Below are positions 33,078 to 41,896 of a stretch of DNA of 64,000 nt, piece by piece (position 1 is the first letter of the stretch; each line of letters begins with the position of its first letter). The stretch lies in contig CBDIDH010000002.1 of NCBI GenBank assembly GCA_965277595.1, positions 1 through 64,000 of the forward strand. Reading direction: 5' to 3'. Source of the stretch: CBDIDH01 sp965277595 (GTDB taxonomy: Bacteria > Planctomycetota > Planctomycetia > Isosphaerales > Isosphaeraceae). The notes beneath the pieces were generated by a model. That model did no database searches. It saw only the letters and a program-made list of their open reading frames with translations, and had not been told where the DNA came from. The position numbers and the translations under genes are program-made.

Positions 33078-34400
33078 ATGGAAGCGATCGGGGGGCGTCG
33101 CATGATCTGGGTGAGCCTGGCGATCATGGCCGGGCTATTGCTGGCGGCGGCGGTGTTTGCAAAACGCAGGGCACGCGCCCTGGATGAACTCGGGCGACGC
33201 ATCGCCGCCCTGACCGATGGTCGACCGGCTCGACCGGTGATGACCCGCGTCGGCGGTTCGGTCGGGCGGCTGACTCGACTCTTTGATGATCTGGGCCCGA
33301 AGCTGGAACGTCGGATCGTGCAGCTTGAACAGGATCGCCAGCAACTCAGCGCCGTCCTGAGCGGGATGGAAGAAGGGGTCATCGCCATCGATGGCCGACG
33401 CCGCCTTCTCTTCGCCAACGCGAGCGCCGATCGCCTGTTTGGACTGGGGAATGAATCGGTCGGTCGGCTCGTGCCGGAACTGGTGCGGAGTCCGCAGGTT
33501 CAGGAAGCCGTTGAGGCGACCCTGGCCGGTTCGAAACCGTATCGCGGCGAGGTCACCTTGACCGGCCGCGATCATTCCTTGAGATCGCAGCCGAGAGCCC
33601 TCTCGGTCCACGGCACCCCCCTGCTCGGCTCGCCGCCGCAGGGCGCCGTTCTGGTCTTCCACGACGTCACCGAGTTGCGACGCCTCGAACGAATGCGGCA
33701 AGACTTCGTCGCCAACGTCTCGCACGAGTTGAAAACGCCGCTCGCGTCGATCAAGGCATACACCGAGACCCTGCTTGACTGGGCCTTGCACGATGAAAAC
33801 GTCAACACCCGCTTTCTCAAACAGATTGACGAACAGGCCGAACGGCTCAACCAGCTCATTCTCGACCTGCTGAGCCTGGCCCGGGTTGAATCGGGTCAGA
33901 ATATTTATGATCACAGCCCTCTTGCGCTGGCGGCGACCTTGAGCGCCTGCGTCGATTCGCACCGAGGGCGGATCGAGGCGAAGAACCAGACGCTCGTTCT
34001 CGACCTCGGCCCGCTCGACGGCGAGACCCGGGTGCTCGCGGACGAGGAGGCGATTCGGCAGATTTTTGACAACCTGATCGACAACGCGATCAAGTACACG
34101 CCCGAAAACGGGTCGGTCCGTGTCCGCTGCCAGATCCAGGGTTCAACCGTCGCGGTCGAGGTGGCGGATACCGGAATCGGCATTCCTCGCGACGACCTCC
34201 CTCGGGTTTTTGAACGCTTTTATCGGGTCGACAAGGCGAGGAGCCGCGAGATGGGGGGGACCGGCCTCGGCCTCTCGATCGTCAAGCACCTCGTCCAGTC
34301 GATCGGCGGCCAGATCAACGTCGACAGCCGCCTCGGCGCCGGATCGCGATTCACGGTTCACCTTCCCCGACACCTCGCGCCGGTCTCGACTCCGTTGTAA
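33078..34400 (+). CDS. phoR: PhoR-like sensor histidine kinase
   Basis: A 440-residue protein with one N-terminal membrane helix (MIWVSLAIMAGLLLAAAVF), a HAMP-like linker, and a PAS domain at about residues 92-200 (LSGMEEGVIAIDGRRRLLFANAS). The HisKA box is FVANVSHELKTPLASIKAYTE with the phospho-acceptor His near residue 217, and the ATPase has N box NLIDNAIKYTPENG, DTGIGIP and GGTGLGLSIVKH. The layout matches PhoR, the kinase of the phosphate-starvation system, and the pst genes and a PhoB-like regulator follow. ATG 33078 is immediately behind GGGAGG; ATG 33102 after GGGGGG is an equally possible start. Confidence 0.85.
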   Translation: MEAIGGRRMIWVSLAIMAGLLLAAAVFAKRRARALDELGRRIAALTDGRPARPVMTRVGGSVGRLTRLFDDLGPKLERRIVQLEQDRQQLSAVLSGMEEGVIAIDGRRRLLFANASADRLFGLGNESVGRLVPELVRSPQVQEAVEATLAGSKPYRGEVTLTGRDHSLRSQPRALSVHGTPLLGSPPQGAVLVFHDVTELRRLERMRQDFVANVSHELKTPLASIKAYTETLLDWALHDENVNTRFLKQIDEQAERLNQLILDLLSLARVESGQNIYDHSPLALAATLSACVDSHRGRIEAKNQTLVLDLGPLDGETRVLADEEAIRQIFDNLIDNAIKYTPENGSVRVRCQIQGSTVAVEVADTGIGIPRDDLPRVFERFYRVDKARSREMGGTGLGLSIVKHLVQSIGGQINVDSRLGAGSRFTVHLPRHLAPVSTPL

Positions 34401-34462
34401 AAATGGACAGAGATTCTTGGCGGGCGAAAGCTAATCCACACCGTTTCTTCACGATTGGCCGC

Positions 34463-34468
34463 TACAAT
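34463..34468 (+). promoter_or_regulatory. Candidate -10 element for the hydrolase gene
   Basis: TACAAT lies 31 bases before the chosen GTG start. No good -35 hexamer is present at 16-18 bases, as would be expected if an activator such as PhoB were needed. Weak evidence. Confidence 0.3.
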
Positions 34469-34498
34469 CAGTTTCATGGAATTCAGGTGGATACATCC

Positions 34499-35533
34499 GT
34501 GCACTCGACACCACGAGTTTTCGCGTTGATGCTGACGGTGTTCACAGCCTGCGTCGCCGACGTCTTCGGCGGCAACCCGACTCCCGAACTGACCGCCGCA
34601 CCCATTCCGGCGGCCGGGTCGGCGCGGATCGCGCGCGGTGAAGACTTCGCGCCCCCCGAAGAATTCGTGATGGTCGACTCGATCAAGACGCATTTCGTCC
34701 AGAAAGGGAATGTCGGTCGGCCGGTTGTTCTCGTCCACGGATTCGGATCGTCAACGTACACCTGGCGCGCGGCGGTTGATGCACTCGCGGCCCGGCATCG
34801 GGTTTTTGCCCTCGACCTGAAGGGGTTCGGCCTCACGGAGAAGCCGAAAGACGGGCAATACCACATGGACGCCTATACCCGGCACTTGCTCGGGTTTCTC
34901 GACGCGATGAAGCTGGACCGGCCCGTTCTGGTCGGCCACTCGCTCGGCGGGGCGGTGGTGACCCGCCTGGCCCTGCTGCATCCCGACCGCGTCGGCGCTC
35001 TCGTTCTTGAAGACCCCGTGCCCGTCTCGATGCCCCGGCTCAATCAAGCCGAGCTCTTGAAGCGCGCCGGTGAGCACCGGCCGGGAACCGCCGCCGAAAA
35101 AGCCGCGATCCTCAACCCCGCGCTGGCGAAACGGATGCTGCCGATGCTCCTGCGATCGACGATCACCCGGCAGACCGTCGAGAACGGCCTCAAGGTCGCC
35201 TATCATGACCCCCGGTTCGTGACCCCGGAACTCGTCGAGGTCGTCTATCGGCCATTGACCTTCGAGGGCGCGGCCGAGGCCCTGGCCTCAATGGTGAATC
35301 CCCCCCCTGTTCCGCCGGCTCCCTTGCCGCCGCTCGACGGCTTGAAGCTCCCCGCGCTCGTCGCCTGGGGCCATCACGACAAGGTGATGCCGATCGACGT
35401 CTTCGAACAGTACGCGAAGACGATTCCAGGAGCCTCGAAAGTGGTTTTCGCCGAGTCGGGCCATGTTCCTCACGAGGAAGAAGCCGCGGCCTTTCACGAT
35501 CGCCTGCTCGCCTTCCTGGATACCCTCCCTTGA
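34499..35533 (+). CDS. Exported alpha/beta hydrolase
   Basis: A 344-residue protein. GTG 34499 is chosen because AGGTGG precedes it and it begins a signal-like sequence (STPRVFALMLTVFTAC); an in-frame ATG at 34403 would lie upstream of the -10-like TACAAT. The alpha/beta hydrolase fold is clear: oxyanion loop VVLVHGFGSSTYTW, nucleophile elbow LVGHSLGGAVV, acidic residue in WGHHDKVMP, and His in ESGHVPHEEE. The substrate is unknown; placed between phoR and pstS it may release phosphate-linked or lipid substrates, but this is only context. The pstS start is 47 bases downstream. Confidence 0.75.
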   Translation: MHSTPRVFALMLTVFTACVADVFGGNPTPELTAAPIPAAGSARIARGEDFAPPEEFVMVDSIKTHFVQKGNVGRPVVLVHGFGSSTYTWRAAVDALAARHRVFALDLKGFGLTEKPKDGQYHMDAYTRHLLGFLDAMKLDRPVLVGHSLGGAVVTRLALLHPDRVGALVLEDPVPVSMPRLNQAELLKRAGEHRPGTAAEKAAILNPALAKRMLPMLLRSTITRQTVENGLKVAYHDPRFVTPELVEVVYRPLTFEGAAEALASMVNPPPVPPAPLPPLDGLKLPALVAWGHHDKVMPIDVFEQYAKTIPGASKVVFAESGHVPHEEEAAAFHDRLLAFLDTLP

Positions 35534-35580
35534 ACCGAGATTTTCTCCTTCCCCACGTCCGATCCGAGAACCAGAACGCA

Positions 35581-36618
35581 ATGCGATTCAACCGGCCTTT
35601 ACGAACCGCGCCGATCTTGACCCTGATCCTCACCCTGCTCTTGCCCCTGGCCGGTTGCGGCGGCACCGGCGAGGAGAACGGTTCGACGTCGTCACCGTCT
35701 GGTTCCAGCGGCGTCGCGGATACCGTGATCATCGACGGTTCATCGACCGTCTTTCGGATCAGCAAGGCGGTGCAGGAAGCGTATGCCGACGTGAAAAGCG
35801 ACGTCACCGTCGTCGTTGACAACCACGGCACCGGCGGCGGCTTCAGCAAGTACCTTCAGGGCGAGGTCGACATCGTCGACGCCTCGCGCGACGCCAAGGC
35901 CGATGAAGCGTCAAGAGCCAAGGCGCAGGGGATCGAGTGGACCCGGTTCGTCGTCGGTTACGACGGAATCACGCTCGTCGTGAACCCGAAAAACGACTTC
36001 GTCAAGGCGCTCACGGTCGACCAGCTCAAGGCGATCTGGGAGCCGGACAGCAAGGTCAAAACCTGGAAGCAGGTTGATCCGTCCTGGCCCGACCGCAAGA
36101 TCGTCCTGTACAGCCCGGATCACGATTCAGGAACTTTCGAGTTCTTCACCGAGGCGATCGTCGGCAAGGCCAAAGCTCAACGCGAGGACGTGCAAGGTAG
36201 CTCTGACGACAACATCCTGGTCATCGGCGTCTCGGGCGATCCCGACGGCCTCGGCTACTTTGGCTATGCCTACTACGCGGCGAACGGGAAGAAGCTGCGG
36301 GCGATCGCCGTGCAAAAATCGGCCGATTCCAAACCGGTGATGCCCAGTCCCGAAACCGTGCTCGACAAGTCGTACGCGCCGCTGTCGCGACCGCTTTACA
36401 TTTTCGTGAAGAATTCCTCGTTGCGGAAACCGGCGGTCGCCGGGTTTGTGAAGTATTACCTGGACAACGCGGGCAAGTTCGCCGAAAAGGGTGGCTATGT
36501 CGCTCCCACGGCGTCCGACATCGCGGCCAACGCCCAGGCGATGACGCAGGCGACCACAGGCACGACCGGCGATTCGCCCAAGGCCGCGACGGCTCCCAAG
36601 GTTCCCGCCGCGCATTGA
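35581..36618 (+). CDS. pstS: Phosphate ABC transporter substrate-binding lipoprotein PstS
   Basis: A 345-residue protein. ATG 35581 is preferred over TTG 35530 because it begins a standard lipoprotein signal (RTAPILTLILTLLLPLAGC, lipobox LAGC). Phosphate-binding signatures are VIIDGSSTVFRISKAVQE, VDNHGTGGGFSKYLQGEVDIVDASRD and YSPDHDSGTFEFFTE, the usual ligand loops of PstS. The C-terminal 30 residues are an Ala/Thr-rich tail. It captures phosphate for PstCAB. pstC follows with no gap (TGA then TTG). Confidence 0.92.
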   Translation: MRFNRPLRTAPILTLILTLLLPLAGCGGTGEENGSTSSPSGSSGVADTVIIDGSSTVFRISKAVQEAYADVKSDVTVVVDNHGTGGGFSKYLQGEVDIVDASRDAKADEASRAKAQGIEWTRFVVGYDGITLVVNPKNDFVKALTVDQLKAIWEPDSKVKTWKQVDPSWPDRKIVLYSPDHDSGTFEFFTEAIVGKAKAQREDVQGSSDDNILVIGVSGDPDGLGYFGYAYYAANGKKLRAIAVQKSADSKPVMPSPETVLDKSYAPLSRPLYIFVKNSSLRKPAVAGFVKYYLDNAGKFAEKGGYVAPTASDIAANAQAMTQATTGTTGDSPKAATAPKVPAAH

Positions 36619-37617
36619 TTGAAGGACAGACTGACGCCCGAGGATTTTCCGTTGACGACCCCCGCGCGGCCGACCGCCAGTCTCCCAACGCCCGACCCAC
36701 TCTGGGCCGGGCCTTCGCGCGCGCTGGCCCTTCAGGAAGCAGCCGTTACCGTCTTTCTCTTCTTCTGCGCGGCGGTCACGGTGCTGACGACCGCCGGAAT
36801 TTTGCTCGTGCTCGGCGTGGAAACGGTCCGCTTCTTTCGGACCTCGGGCGTCGGCGTGACCGATTTTCTCTTCGGAAGCGTGCTCAGGCCCGACGCCGAC
36901 CCGCCGCTTTATGGTGTCCTTCCCCTGGCCTGGGGAACCTTTGTCGTGGCGGCCGGGTCGTCGCTGATCGCTCTGCCGATCGGTCTTTTGAGCGCGATTT
37001 ACCTCAGTGAATATGCGCCGAGGAAGCTCAGGGCGATCTTGAAACCGACCCTGGAGCTACTCGCCGGAATTCCGACGATCGTTTATGGTTATCTCGCCCT
37101 GATGCTCGTCACGCCCGCCTTGAAGGCGATTTTCGAGCCCTTGGGAATCCGGGTGGAGACCTTCAACGCCTTGAGCGCCTGCATCGTCGTCGGCGTGATG
37201 ATCATTCCGATGGTCTCTTCGCTCAGCGAGGACGTGCTATCAGCCGTTCCGAGGGGTCTGCGCGAGGCGGCGTATGGTCTCGGGGCGACGAAGTTCGAGG
37301 TCTCGACGCGGGTGGTCTTGCCCGCGGGATTGTCGGGAGTCGTCGCCTCGTTCATCCTGGCCGTGAGCCGCGCGATTGGCGAGACAATGGCCGTGGTGCT
37401 CGCCGCCGGCACGCGCCCGCAAATCACCTTGAACCCGTTGACCCAGGTCGAGACGATGACAACCTATATCGTTCAGGTCACCGGGGGCGAGGCTTCGTAC
37501 GGGTCGCCGGTCTATCTCTCGCTCTTCGCCGTCGGCATGGCGCTTTTCGGCGTGACGCTCAGTCTGAACATCCTCTCGGGCCTGGTGCTCCGCCGTTATC
37601 GAGAGGTCTACCAGTGA
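36619..37617 (+). CDS. pstC: Phosphate ABC transporter permease PstC
   Basis: A 332-residue inner-membrane permease with six predicted helices, including AAVTVFLFFCAAVTVLTTAG and GTFVVAAGSSLIALPIGLLSA. The EAA-type loop for contact with PstB reads LREAAYGLGATKFEVSTRVVLPAGLSG, and IPTIVYGYLAL is typical of PstC. The annotated start is TTG 36619, directly after the pstS stop; TTG 36652, preceded by GAGG, is an alternative that would shorten the polar N-terminus by 11 residues. The stop overlaps the pstA GTG by four bases. Confidence 0.9.
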   Translation: MKDRLTPEDFPLTTPARPTASLPTPDPLWAGPSRALALQEAAVTVFLFFCAAVTVLTTAGILLVLGVETVRFFRTSGVGVTDFLFGSVLRPDADPPLYGVLPLAWGTFVVAAGSSLIALPIGLLSAIYLSEYAPRKLRAILKPTLELLAGIPTIVYGYLALMLVTPALKAIFEPLGIRVETFNALSACIVVGVMIIPMVSSLSEDVLSAVPRGLREAAYGLGATKFEVSTRVVLPAGLSGVVASFILAVSRAIGETMAVVLAAGTRPQITLNPLTQVETMTTYIVQVTGGEASYGSPVYLSLFAVGMALFGVTLSLNILSGLVLRRYREVYQ

Positions 37618-38582
37618 CGCCCGGTGAAGCCGAGGTTGCGAACAAGAACCTGTATGAGCCGAATCGACGGTTGCGGGTGATCGTCGGCCCCTTGTTCGGA
37701 GTCGCCTGTTTCCTCGCGACGTTAACCGGTGTCGTTGTGCTCTCTGTTTTGCTCGGTTCTGTCATCGCGCGGGCCTTGCAGCAAGAGTCGGCCTTGCCCT
37801 GGTATGACGTCGCGGGCAACGCCAGGCATCTCTTCGCGTTTCTCGCGGCCTTGATTCAGCGCAAGCAATCGAGCAATCCCGCGATGGCGGGATTTCGGAT
37901 CGGAGTGATCGGCAGTCTCTGGCTTCTAGGTCTGGTGGCCGTCTTCGCGATTCCGCTCGGTGTCGGCGCCGCGGTCTTTCTCGAAGAATATGCGCCGCCG
38001 GGTCGGCTCCGTCGGGTGATCCAGACGAATATCGCCAACCTCGCCGGAGTGCCGTCGATCGTGTATGGGATTCTCGGCCTGGCCCTGTTCGTGCGGGCCT
38101 TTGGGTTTCGGGCTCTAGCGCTCGGGCCAAGTCTCTGGGCCGGAAGCCTGACGCTCGCGCTCTTGATCTTGCCCGTGATCGTGATCGCCACGCAGGAATC
38201 GTTGCGGACGGTCCCCCCTTCGTTACGACAGGCGGCTCTGGCTCTGGGAGCGACCCGCTGGCAGGTGGTCCGCGATCACGTTCTTCCCGCGGCCCTGCCT
38301 GGTATCTTGACGGGGACGATTCTCGGCCTCTCGCGGGCCATTGGCGAGACAGCGCCATTATTAATGGTTGGCGCCGCCGGGGCGATCCTTCGCGCTCCTA
38401 AGGGTCCATCGGATCGCTACACGGCCTTGCCCGTGGAAATCTACAACTACGCCAAAGATCCCAAGATTGAGTTCCAGACGATCGCCGCGGGGGGTATCCT
38501 GCTCTTGCTGATCCTCTTGCTCACCATGAACGCGACGGCGATCGTGATTCGCAACCGCTACGCCCGACACAAGGCCGGCTGA
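37614..38582 (+). CDS. pstA: Phosphate ABC transporter permease PstA
   Basis: A 322-residue permease starting at GTG 37614 within a GTGA overlap with pstC. Membrane helices include VGPLFGVACFLATLTGVVVL and IGVIGSLWLLGLVAVFAIPL. Landmarks are FLEEYAPPGRLRRVIQTNIAN, GVPSIVYGILGLALF, and the EAA loop LRQAALALGATRWQVVRDHVLPAALPG. A family-typical IGETAPLLMVG follows. It pairs with PstC to form the phosphate channel. Confidence 0.92.
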   Translation: MTPGEAEVANKNLYEPNRRLRVIVGPLFGVACFLATLTGVVVLSVLLGSVIARALQQESALPWYDVAGNARHLFAFLAALIQRKQSSNPAMAGFRIGVIGSLWLLGLVAVFAIPLGVGAAVFLEEYAPPGRLRRVIQTNIANLAGVPSIVYGILGLALFVRAFGFRALALGPSLWAGSLTLALLILPVIVIATQESLRTVPPSLRQAALALGATRWQVVRDHVLPAALPGILTGTILGLSRAIGETAPLLMVGAAGAILRAPKGPSDRYTALPVEIYNYAKDPKIEFQTIAAGGILLLLILLLTMNATAIVIRNRYARHKAG

Positions 38583-38588
38583 CGTTCC

Positions 38589-38604
38589 GATCGATCGATC
38601 GATC
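38589..38604. repeat. GATC tetranucleotide run
   Basis: Four consecutive GATC units in the 48-base gap between pstA and pstB. GATCGA-rich sequence is frequent across this window, so this may be simple slippage. Confidence 0.6.
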
Positions 38605-38630
38605 GACCGCCCGATCCCCACGAGTCTGCG

Positions 38631-39518
38631 ATGCCCGACAGGACCATGAGCCCTCGCGACGCCCAGAACGTCCCAGTTGACGCCCCCGCCCCGGCCGAGC
38701 CTGCCGAGGGAGGCGTTGTTCCCTCCTCGGGCACGGTCGATCCGATCGTCCTGAGCGTCCGCAAGCTCTCGGTCTGGTATGGCGCCTCGCTCGCCCTCAA
38801 AGAGATGTCGATCGATCTGCCACGCAACCAGATCACCGCGCTCATTGGCCCTTCCGGGTGCGGTAAGAGCACGCTCCTGCGTTGTTTCAACCGGATGAAT
38901 GACCTGATTCCCGGTTTTCGGATGCAAGGCGAGATCACCTTCGACGGCGTCGCCATCTCAACGGCCGAGACCGATCCTGTCTCGCTGCGAAGACGGATCG
39001 GCATGGTCTTTCAGAAGCCGAACCCGTTTCCCAAGAGCATTTACCAGAACGTCGCCTGGGGTGCCCGGATCAACGGCTATCGGGGCGACATGGACGAACT
39101 CGTCGAACGCTCGCTCCGACGCGCGGCGCTCTGGGACGAGGTCAAGGGCAAGCTCCACCGCTCCGGCCTGGAACTCTCCGGCGGCCAGCAACAGCGGCTC
39201 TGCATCGCCCGGACGCTCGCCGTCGAGCCCGAGGTGATCCTCATGGATGAACCCTGCTCGGCGCTCGATCCGATCTCGACCGCTCGCGTCGAAGACCTGA
39301 TGGACGATCTCAAGGACGAGTACACGATCGTCATCGTCACCCACAACATGCAACAGGCCCGCCGGGTCAGCGACATGACCGCCTGCCTGATGCTCGACGA
39401 GGCCGCCCGTGACGGCCATCGCACCGGCGTGATCGCCGAGTTCAGCGCCACCGATCGCCTCTTCACGAACCCCAAAGATCCCCGTACCGAGGCCTACATC
39501 ACCGGCCGGATCGGATAA
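38631..39518 (+). CDS. pstB: Phosphate ABC transporter ATPase PstB
   Basis: A 295-residue ATPase. Walker A is GPSGCGKSTLLRCFNRMNDL, the Q-loop lies in GMVFQKPNPFPKSIYQNVAWG, the signature is LSGGQQQRLCIARTLA, Walker B is VILMDEPCSALDPIS, and the switch His is in IVIVTHNMQQA. About 35 Pro/Ala-rich residues precede the domain, more than in most PstB proteins; ATG 38649 within the same frame is a possible shorter start. It energises PstCA. No phoU gene follows, which is unusual for a pst operon. Confidence 0.93.
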   Translation: MPDRTMSPRDAQNVPVDAPAPAEPAEGGVVPSSGTVDPIVLSVRKLSVWYGASLALKEMSIDLPRNQITALIGPSGCGKSTLLRCFNRMNDLIPGFRMQGEITFDGVAISTAETDPVSLRRRIGMVFQKPNPFPKSIYQNVAWGARINGYRGDMDELVERSLRRAALWDEVKGKLHRSGLELSGGQQQRLCIARTLAVEPEVILMDEPCSALDPISTARVEDLMDDLKDEYTIVIVTHNMQQARRVSDMTACLMLDEAARDGHRTGVIAEFSATDRLFTNPKDPRTEAYITGRIG

Positions 39519-39540
39519 ACAGAGGTTTGAACGTGAACCG

Positions 39541-39573
39541 ATCGGGCCACTCCTCTGAATGAGAAGGCCCGAT
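39541..39573 (+). terminator. Hairpin after pstB
   Basis: ATCGGGCC (39541-39548) pairs with GGCCCGAT (39566-39573) around a 17-base loop, 22 bases after the pstB stop. There is no T-run, so termination is uncertain. Further CCGATGTCGGAT palindromic sequence follows. Confidence 0.4.
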
Positions 39574-39667
39574 GTCCGATGTCGGATGCCCCCATTCCGA
39601 GTTCAAGTCGAATGGTTCCTCGGTCAGTCGCCGAGCGAGAAACACGCCTCCCGAGATTCAGTCCCGA

Positions 39668-39697
39668 TTGCCCCGATCCTCGTCGGGCGGCTAGAAT
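39668..39697 (+). promoter_or_regulatory. Candidate sigma70-type promoter for the M20 gene
   Basis: TTGCCC (39668-39673), an 18-base spacer, then TAGAAT (39692-39697), ending 78 bases before the M20 start. It suggests the amidohydrolase gene can be transcribed separately from pst. Sequence match only. Confidence 0.45.
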
Positions 39698-39775
39698 CAA
39701 ACGGGGATTTCCCGCCTGATCCGAACGTCGGATCGGGTGGTCAGACCCTTCTGGAAAAATCGGAGTGCCGACCGG

Positions 39776-40975
39776 ATGCTCGACTGGCGAACGGAGGTCG
39801 ACCGCTACGTCGACTCGATCGCGGACGACCTGCGCGCGACGAGGCGTTTTTTACACGCCAACCCCGAGCCTAGCGGCCTCGAATTTCAGACCGCCGAACT
39901 CCTCTTCGGCCGCCTCGAACGCGCAGGCATCCCTTGCCGGATGATTCCGTCGGGGCGTGGCGTTGTCGCGGGTCCGGAGTTTGAAGGAACAGGACCCGCT
40001 TTCGGCATCCGAGCGGATATCGATGCGCTGCATATCCACGACCTGAAAGACGTTCCGTACCGATCGACGCGCGACGGCATGATGCACGCGTGCGGCCACG
40101 ATGCGCATGCGACGATGGCCCTGGGCGCCTCGCTGGCGCTCTGGAACTGCCGCGAATCGCTTCCCGGGCCGATCCCCTGGCGCGCTCTCTTCCAACCGGC
40201 CGAGGAGACTGGCGAAGGAGCTCACGAAATGATCGCCGCCGGCGCTGTTGACGGGGTCGAGGCGCTCGTGGCGCTTCACGTGGACCCGGACCTGGCCGTC
40301 GGCCGGATCGCGCAACGAAGCGGCGTCATGACCGCAATCTGTCAGGACTTGCATGTCGTCGTTCAAGGCGTCGGCGGCCACGCGGCGAGGCCGCACCTCT
40401 CGACCGACCCGATCGCCGCCGCTGTTCAGTTTGTCTCGGCCGTCTATCAGCTCGTCCCCCGATCGGTCGACACCCGCGAGGCGGCGGTCGTAACTTTTGG
40501 CGTCTTCCAGGCCGGAGCAAGCCCGAACGTGATCCCCGACCGGGTCATTCTTCAAGGGACCGCGCGGACCTTGAGCAAAGCCTCGGCCGCCCGGGTTCAG
40601 GAACGCATCCGCCAGATTGCCGCCGGACTGGCCGAGGCGACCGGCAACACGATCGAGGTCGCGATGGAAAACGAGCTTGGCTCGGTTGTCAACGACCCGG
40701 CCGTGACCGCTCAATGCGTCCTTGCCGCGGCCGAGGTGGTCGGAACCGACCGAGTGATTCCGATTCCCTTGCCAAGCATGGGAGGCGAAGACTTCGCCGG
40801 TTATCTTTCTCGCACGCCAGGCTGCCTCTTGCGACTCGGTGTCGCCTCCGACGATCTCCCGCGTCACCATCTTCACTCGCCGCATTTTGATCTCGACGAG
40901 CGCGCGCTGGCGATCGGCGCCAAGGTGCTGGCGCATAGTGTCGTTCACCTGGCGGGGCGTGGTCAACTCGGCTGA
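39776..40975 (+). CDS. M20-family amidohydrolase
   Basis: A 399-residue protein of the IAA-amino-acid hydrolase/aminoacylase branch of M20. ATG 39776 follows GGAG; the in-frame GTG at 39737 is less likely. Metal-site motifs are present: FGIRADIDALHI, MHACGHDAHATMAL, LFQPAEETGEGAHEMI, ALHVDPDLAVG and the C-terminal GGEDFAGYL. The dimerisation insert begins VVVQGVGGHAARPHLSTDP. It should cleave an N-acyl amino acid or similar amide. It occupies the place where phoU is often found, but nothing links it chemically to phosphate. Confidence 0.88.
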   Translation: MLDWRTEVDRYVDSIADDLRATRRFLHANPEPSGLEFQTAELLFGRLERAGIPCRMIPSGRGVVAGPEFEGTGPAFGIRADIDALHIHDLKDVPYRSTRDGMMHACGHDAHATMALGASLALWNCRESLPGPIPWRALFQPAEETGEGAHEMIAAGAVDGVEALVALHVDPDLAVGRIAQRSGVMTAICQDLHVVVQGVGGHAARPHLSTDPIAAAVQFVSAVYQLVPRSVDTREAAVVTFGVFQAGASPNVIPDRVILQGTARTLSKASAARVQERIRQIAAGLAEATGNTIEVAMENELGSVVNDPAVTAQCVLAAAEVVGTDRVIPIPLPSMGGEDFAGYLSRTPGCLLRLGVASDDLPRHHLHSPHFDLDERALAIGAKVLAHSVVHLAGRGQLG

Positions 40976-41188
40976 AATTCAAGCAGGTCACGCAGGGCCC
41001 GAGGATCGTGAATTCAAGGGCATTGGTCCCTGGCTTTCAAAATCGTGACGCGAGATTCCGCCGAATCGATTGAGCTTCTCGGTTTCTTCACGATCCGAGC
41101 ATGATTGCGACACGAAGACGCGGAAAATTATTGGGAACCTTGTTCGACTTCTGGAACGACGTCAACCCCGAGACATGGCGACGCCGAC

Positions 41189-41896
41189 ATGCCCAAGCCG
41201 AAGATCCTGGTCATCGAGGATGAACGCGCCCTGGTGGAAATCCTCACGATCAACATGGAGCGCGAGGGTTTCGAGGTGCTCGTGGCGTATGACGGCCAGG
41301 ACGGCCTCCGCCAGGCCCAGTTAAAATTGCCCGACCTGATCGTGCTCGACCTGATGTTGCCCGTCAAGGCGGGCCTGGAAGTGTGCCGCGAGCTACGCAA
41401 CGGCGCGCGGACGCGAGAGATCCCGATCATCATGGTCACCGCCAAGGCCGAAGAGTCCGACCAGCTCGTCGGGTTCGCGATGGGGGCCGATGACTACGTC
41501 ACAAAACCCTACAGCGTCAAGGTTTTGATCGAACGAGTCAGGAAAGAACTGCGGAAGAAGCAGGCAGCGGAGGAGCCGTCGACCGGTTCGTTGATCGAGA
41601 GTCAGGGGGTGACAATCGATCGGCACAGCCATCGTGCCCTCGTCAACGGCGAGGAACTACCGCTGACGCCGACCGAATTTCGACTCCTGGAAGTCTTGCT
41701 CCGACAGACGGGGCGGGCCTTCACTCGCTATGAGCTGATGGACGCGGCGATCGGCGAAGACGCCGTCGTCCTGGAACGGACGATCGACGTCCACGTGAAG
41801 AGCCTTCGCAAGAAGCTTGGTGACGCGGCCGACCTTATCGAGACTGTCCGCGGCGTCGGCTATCGTTTTCATGAATCGAGGCTCGTGGAATCCTGA
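41189..41896 (+). CDS. phoB: PhoB-like response regulator
   Basis: A 235-residue OmpR/PhoB-family regulator. ATG 41189 is chosen because it puts the receiver-domain start KPKILVIEDERALVEIL at residue 2; the frame is open further upstream without a good start. The phospho-acceptor is the Asp in LIVLDLMLPVKAG, with Thr in IIMVTAKAEE and Lys in YVTKPYSVKVL. The C-terminal winged helix reads LTPTEFRLLEVLLRQTGRAF, then RTIDVHVKSLRKKLGD and VRGVGYRF. It is the natural partner of the PhoR-like kinase 7 kb upstream. Its last 62 bases are antisense to the end of csrA. Confidence 0.9.
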   Translation: MPKPKILVIEDERALVEILTINMEREGFEVLVAYDGQDGLRQAQLKLPDLIVLDLMLPVKAGLEVCRELRNGARTREIPIIMVTAKAEESDQLVGFAMGADDYVTKPYSVKVLIERVRKELRKKQAAEEPSTGSLIESQGVTIDRHSHRALVNGEELPLTPTEFRLLEVLLRQTGRAFTRYELMDAAIGEDAVVLERTIDVHVKSLRKKLGDAADLIETVRGVGYRFHESRLVES

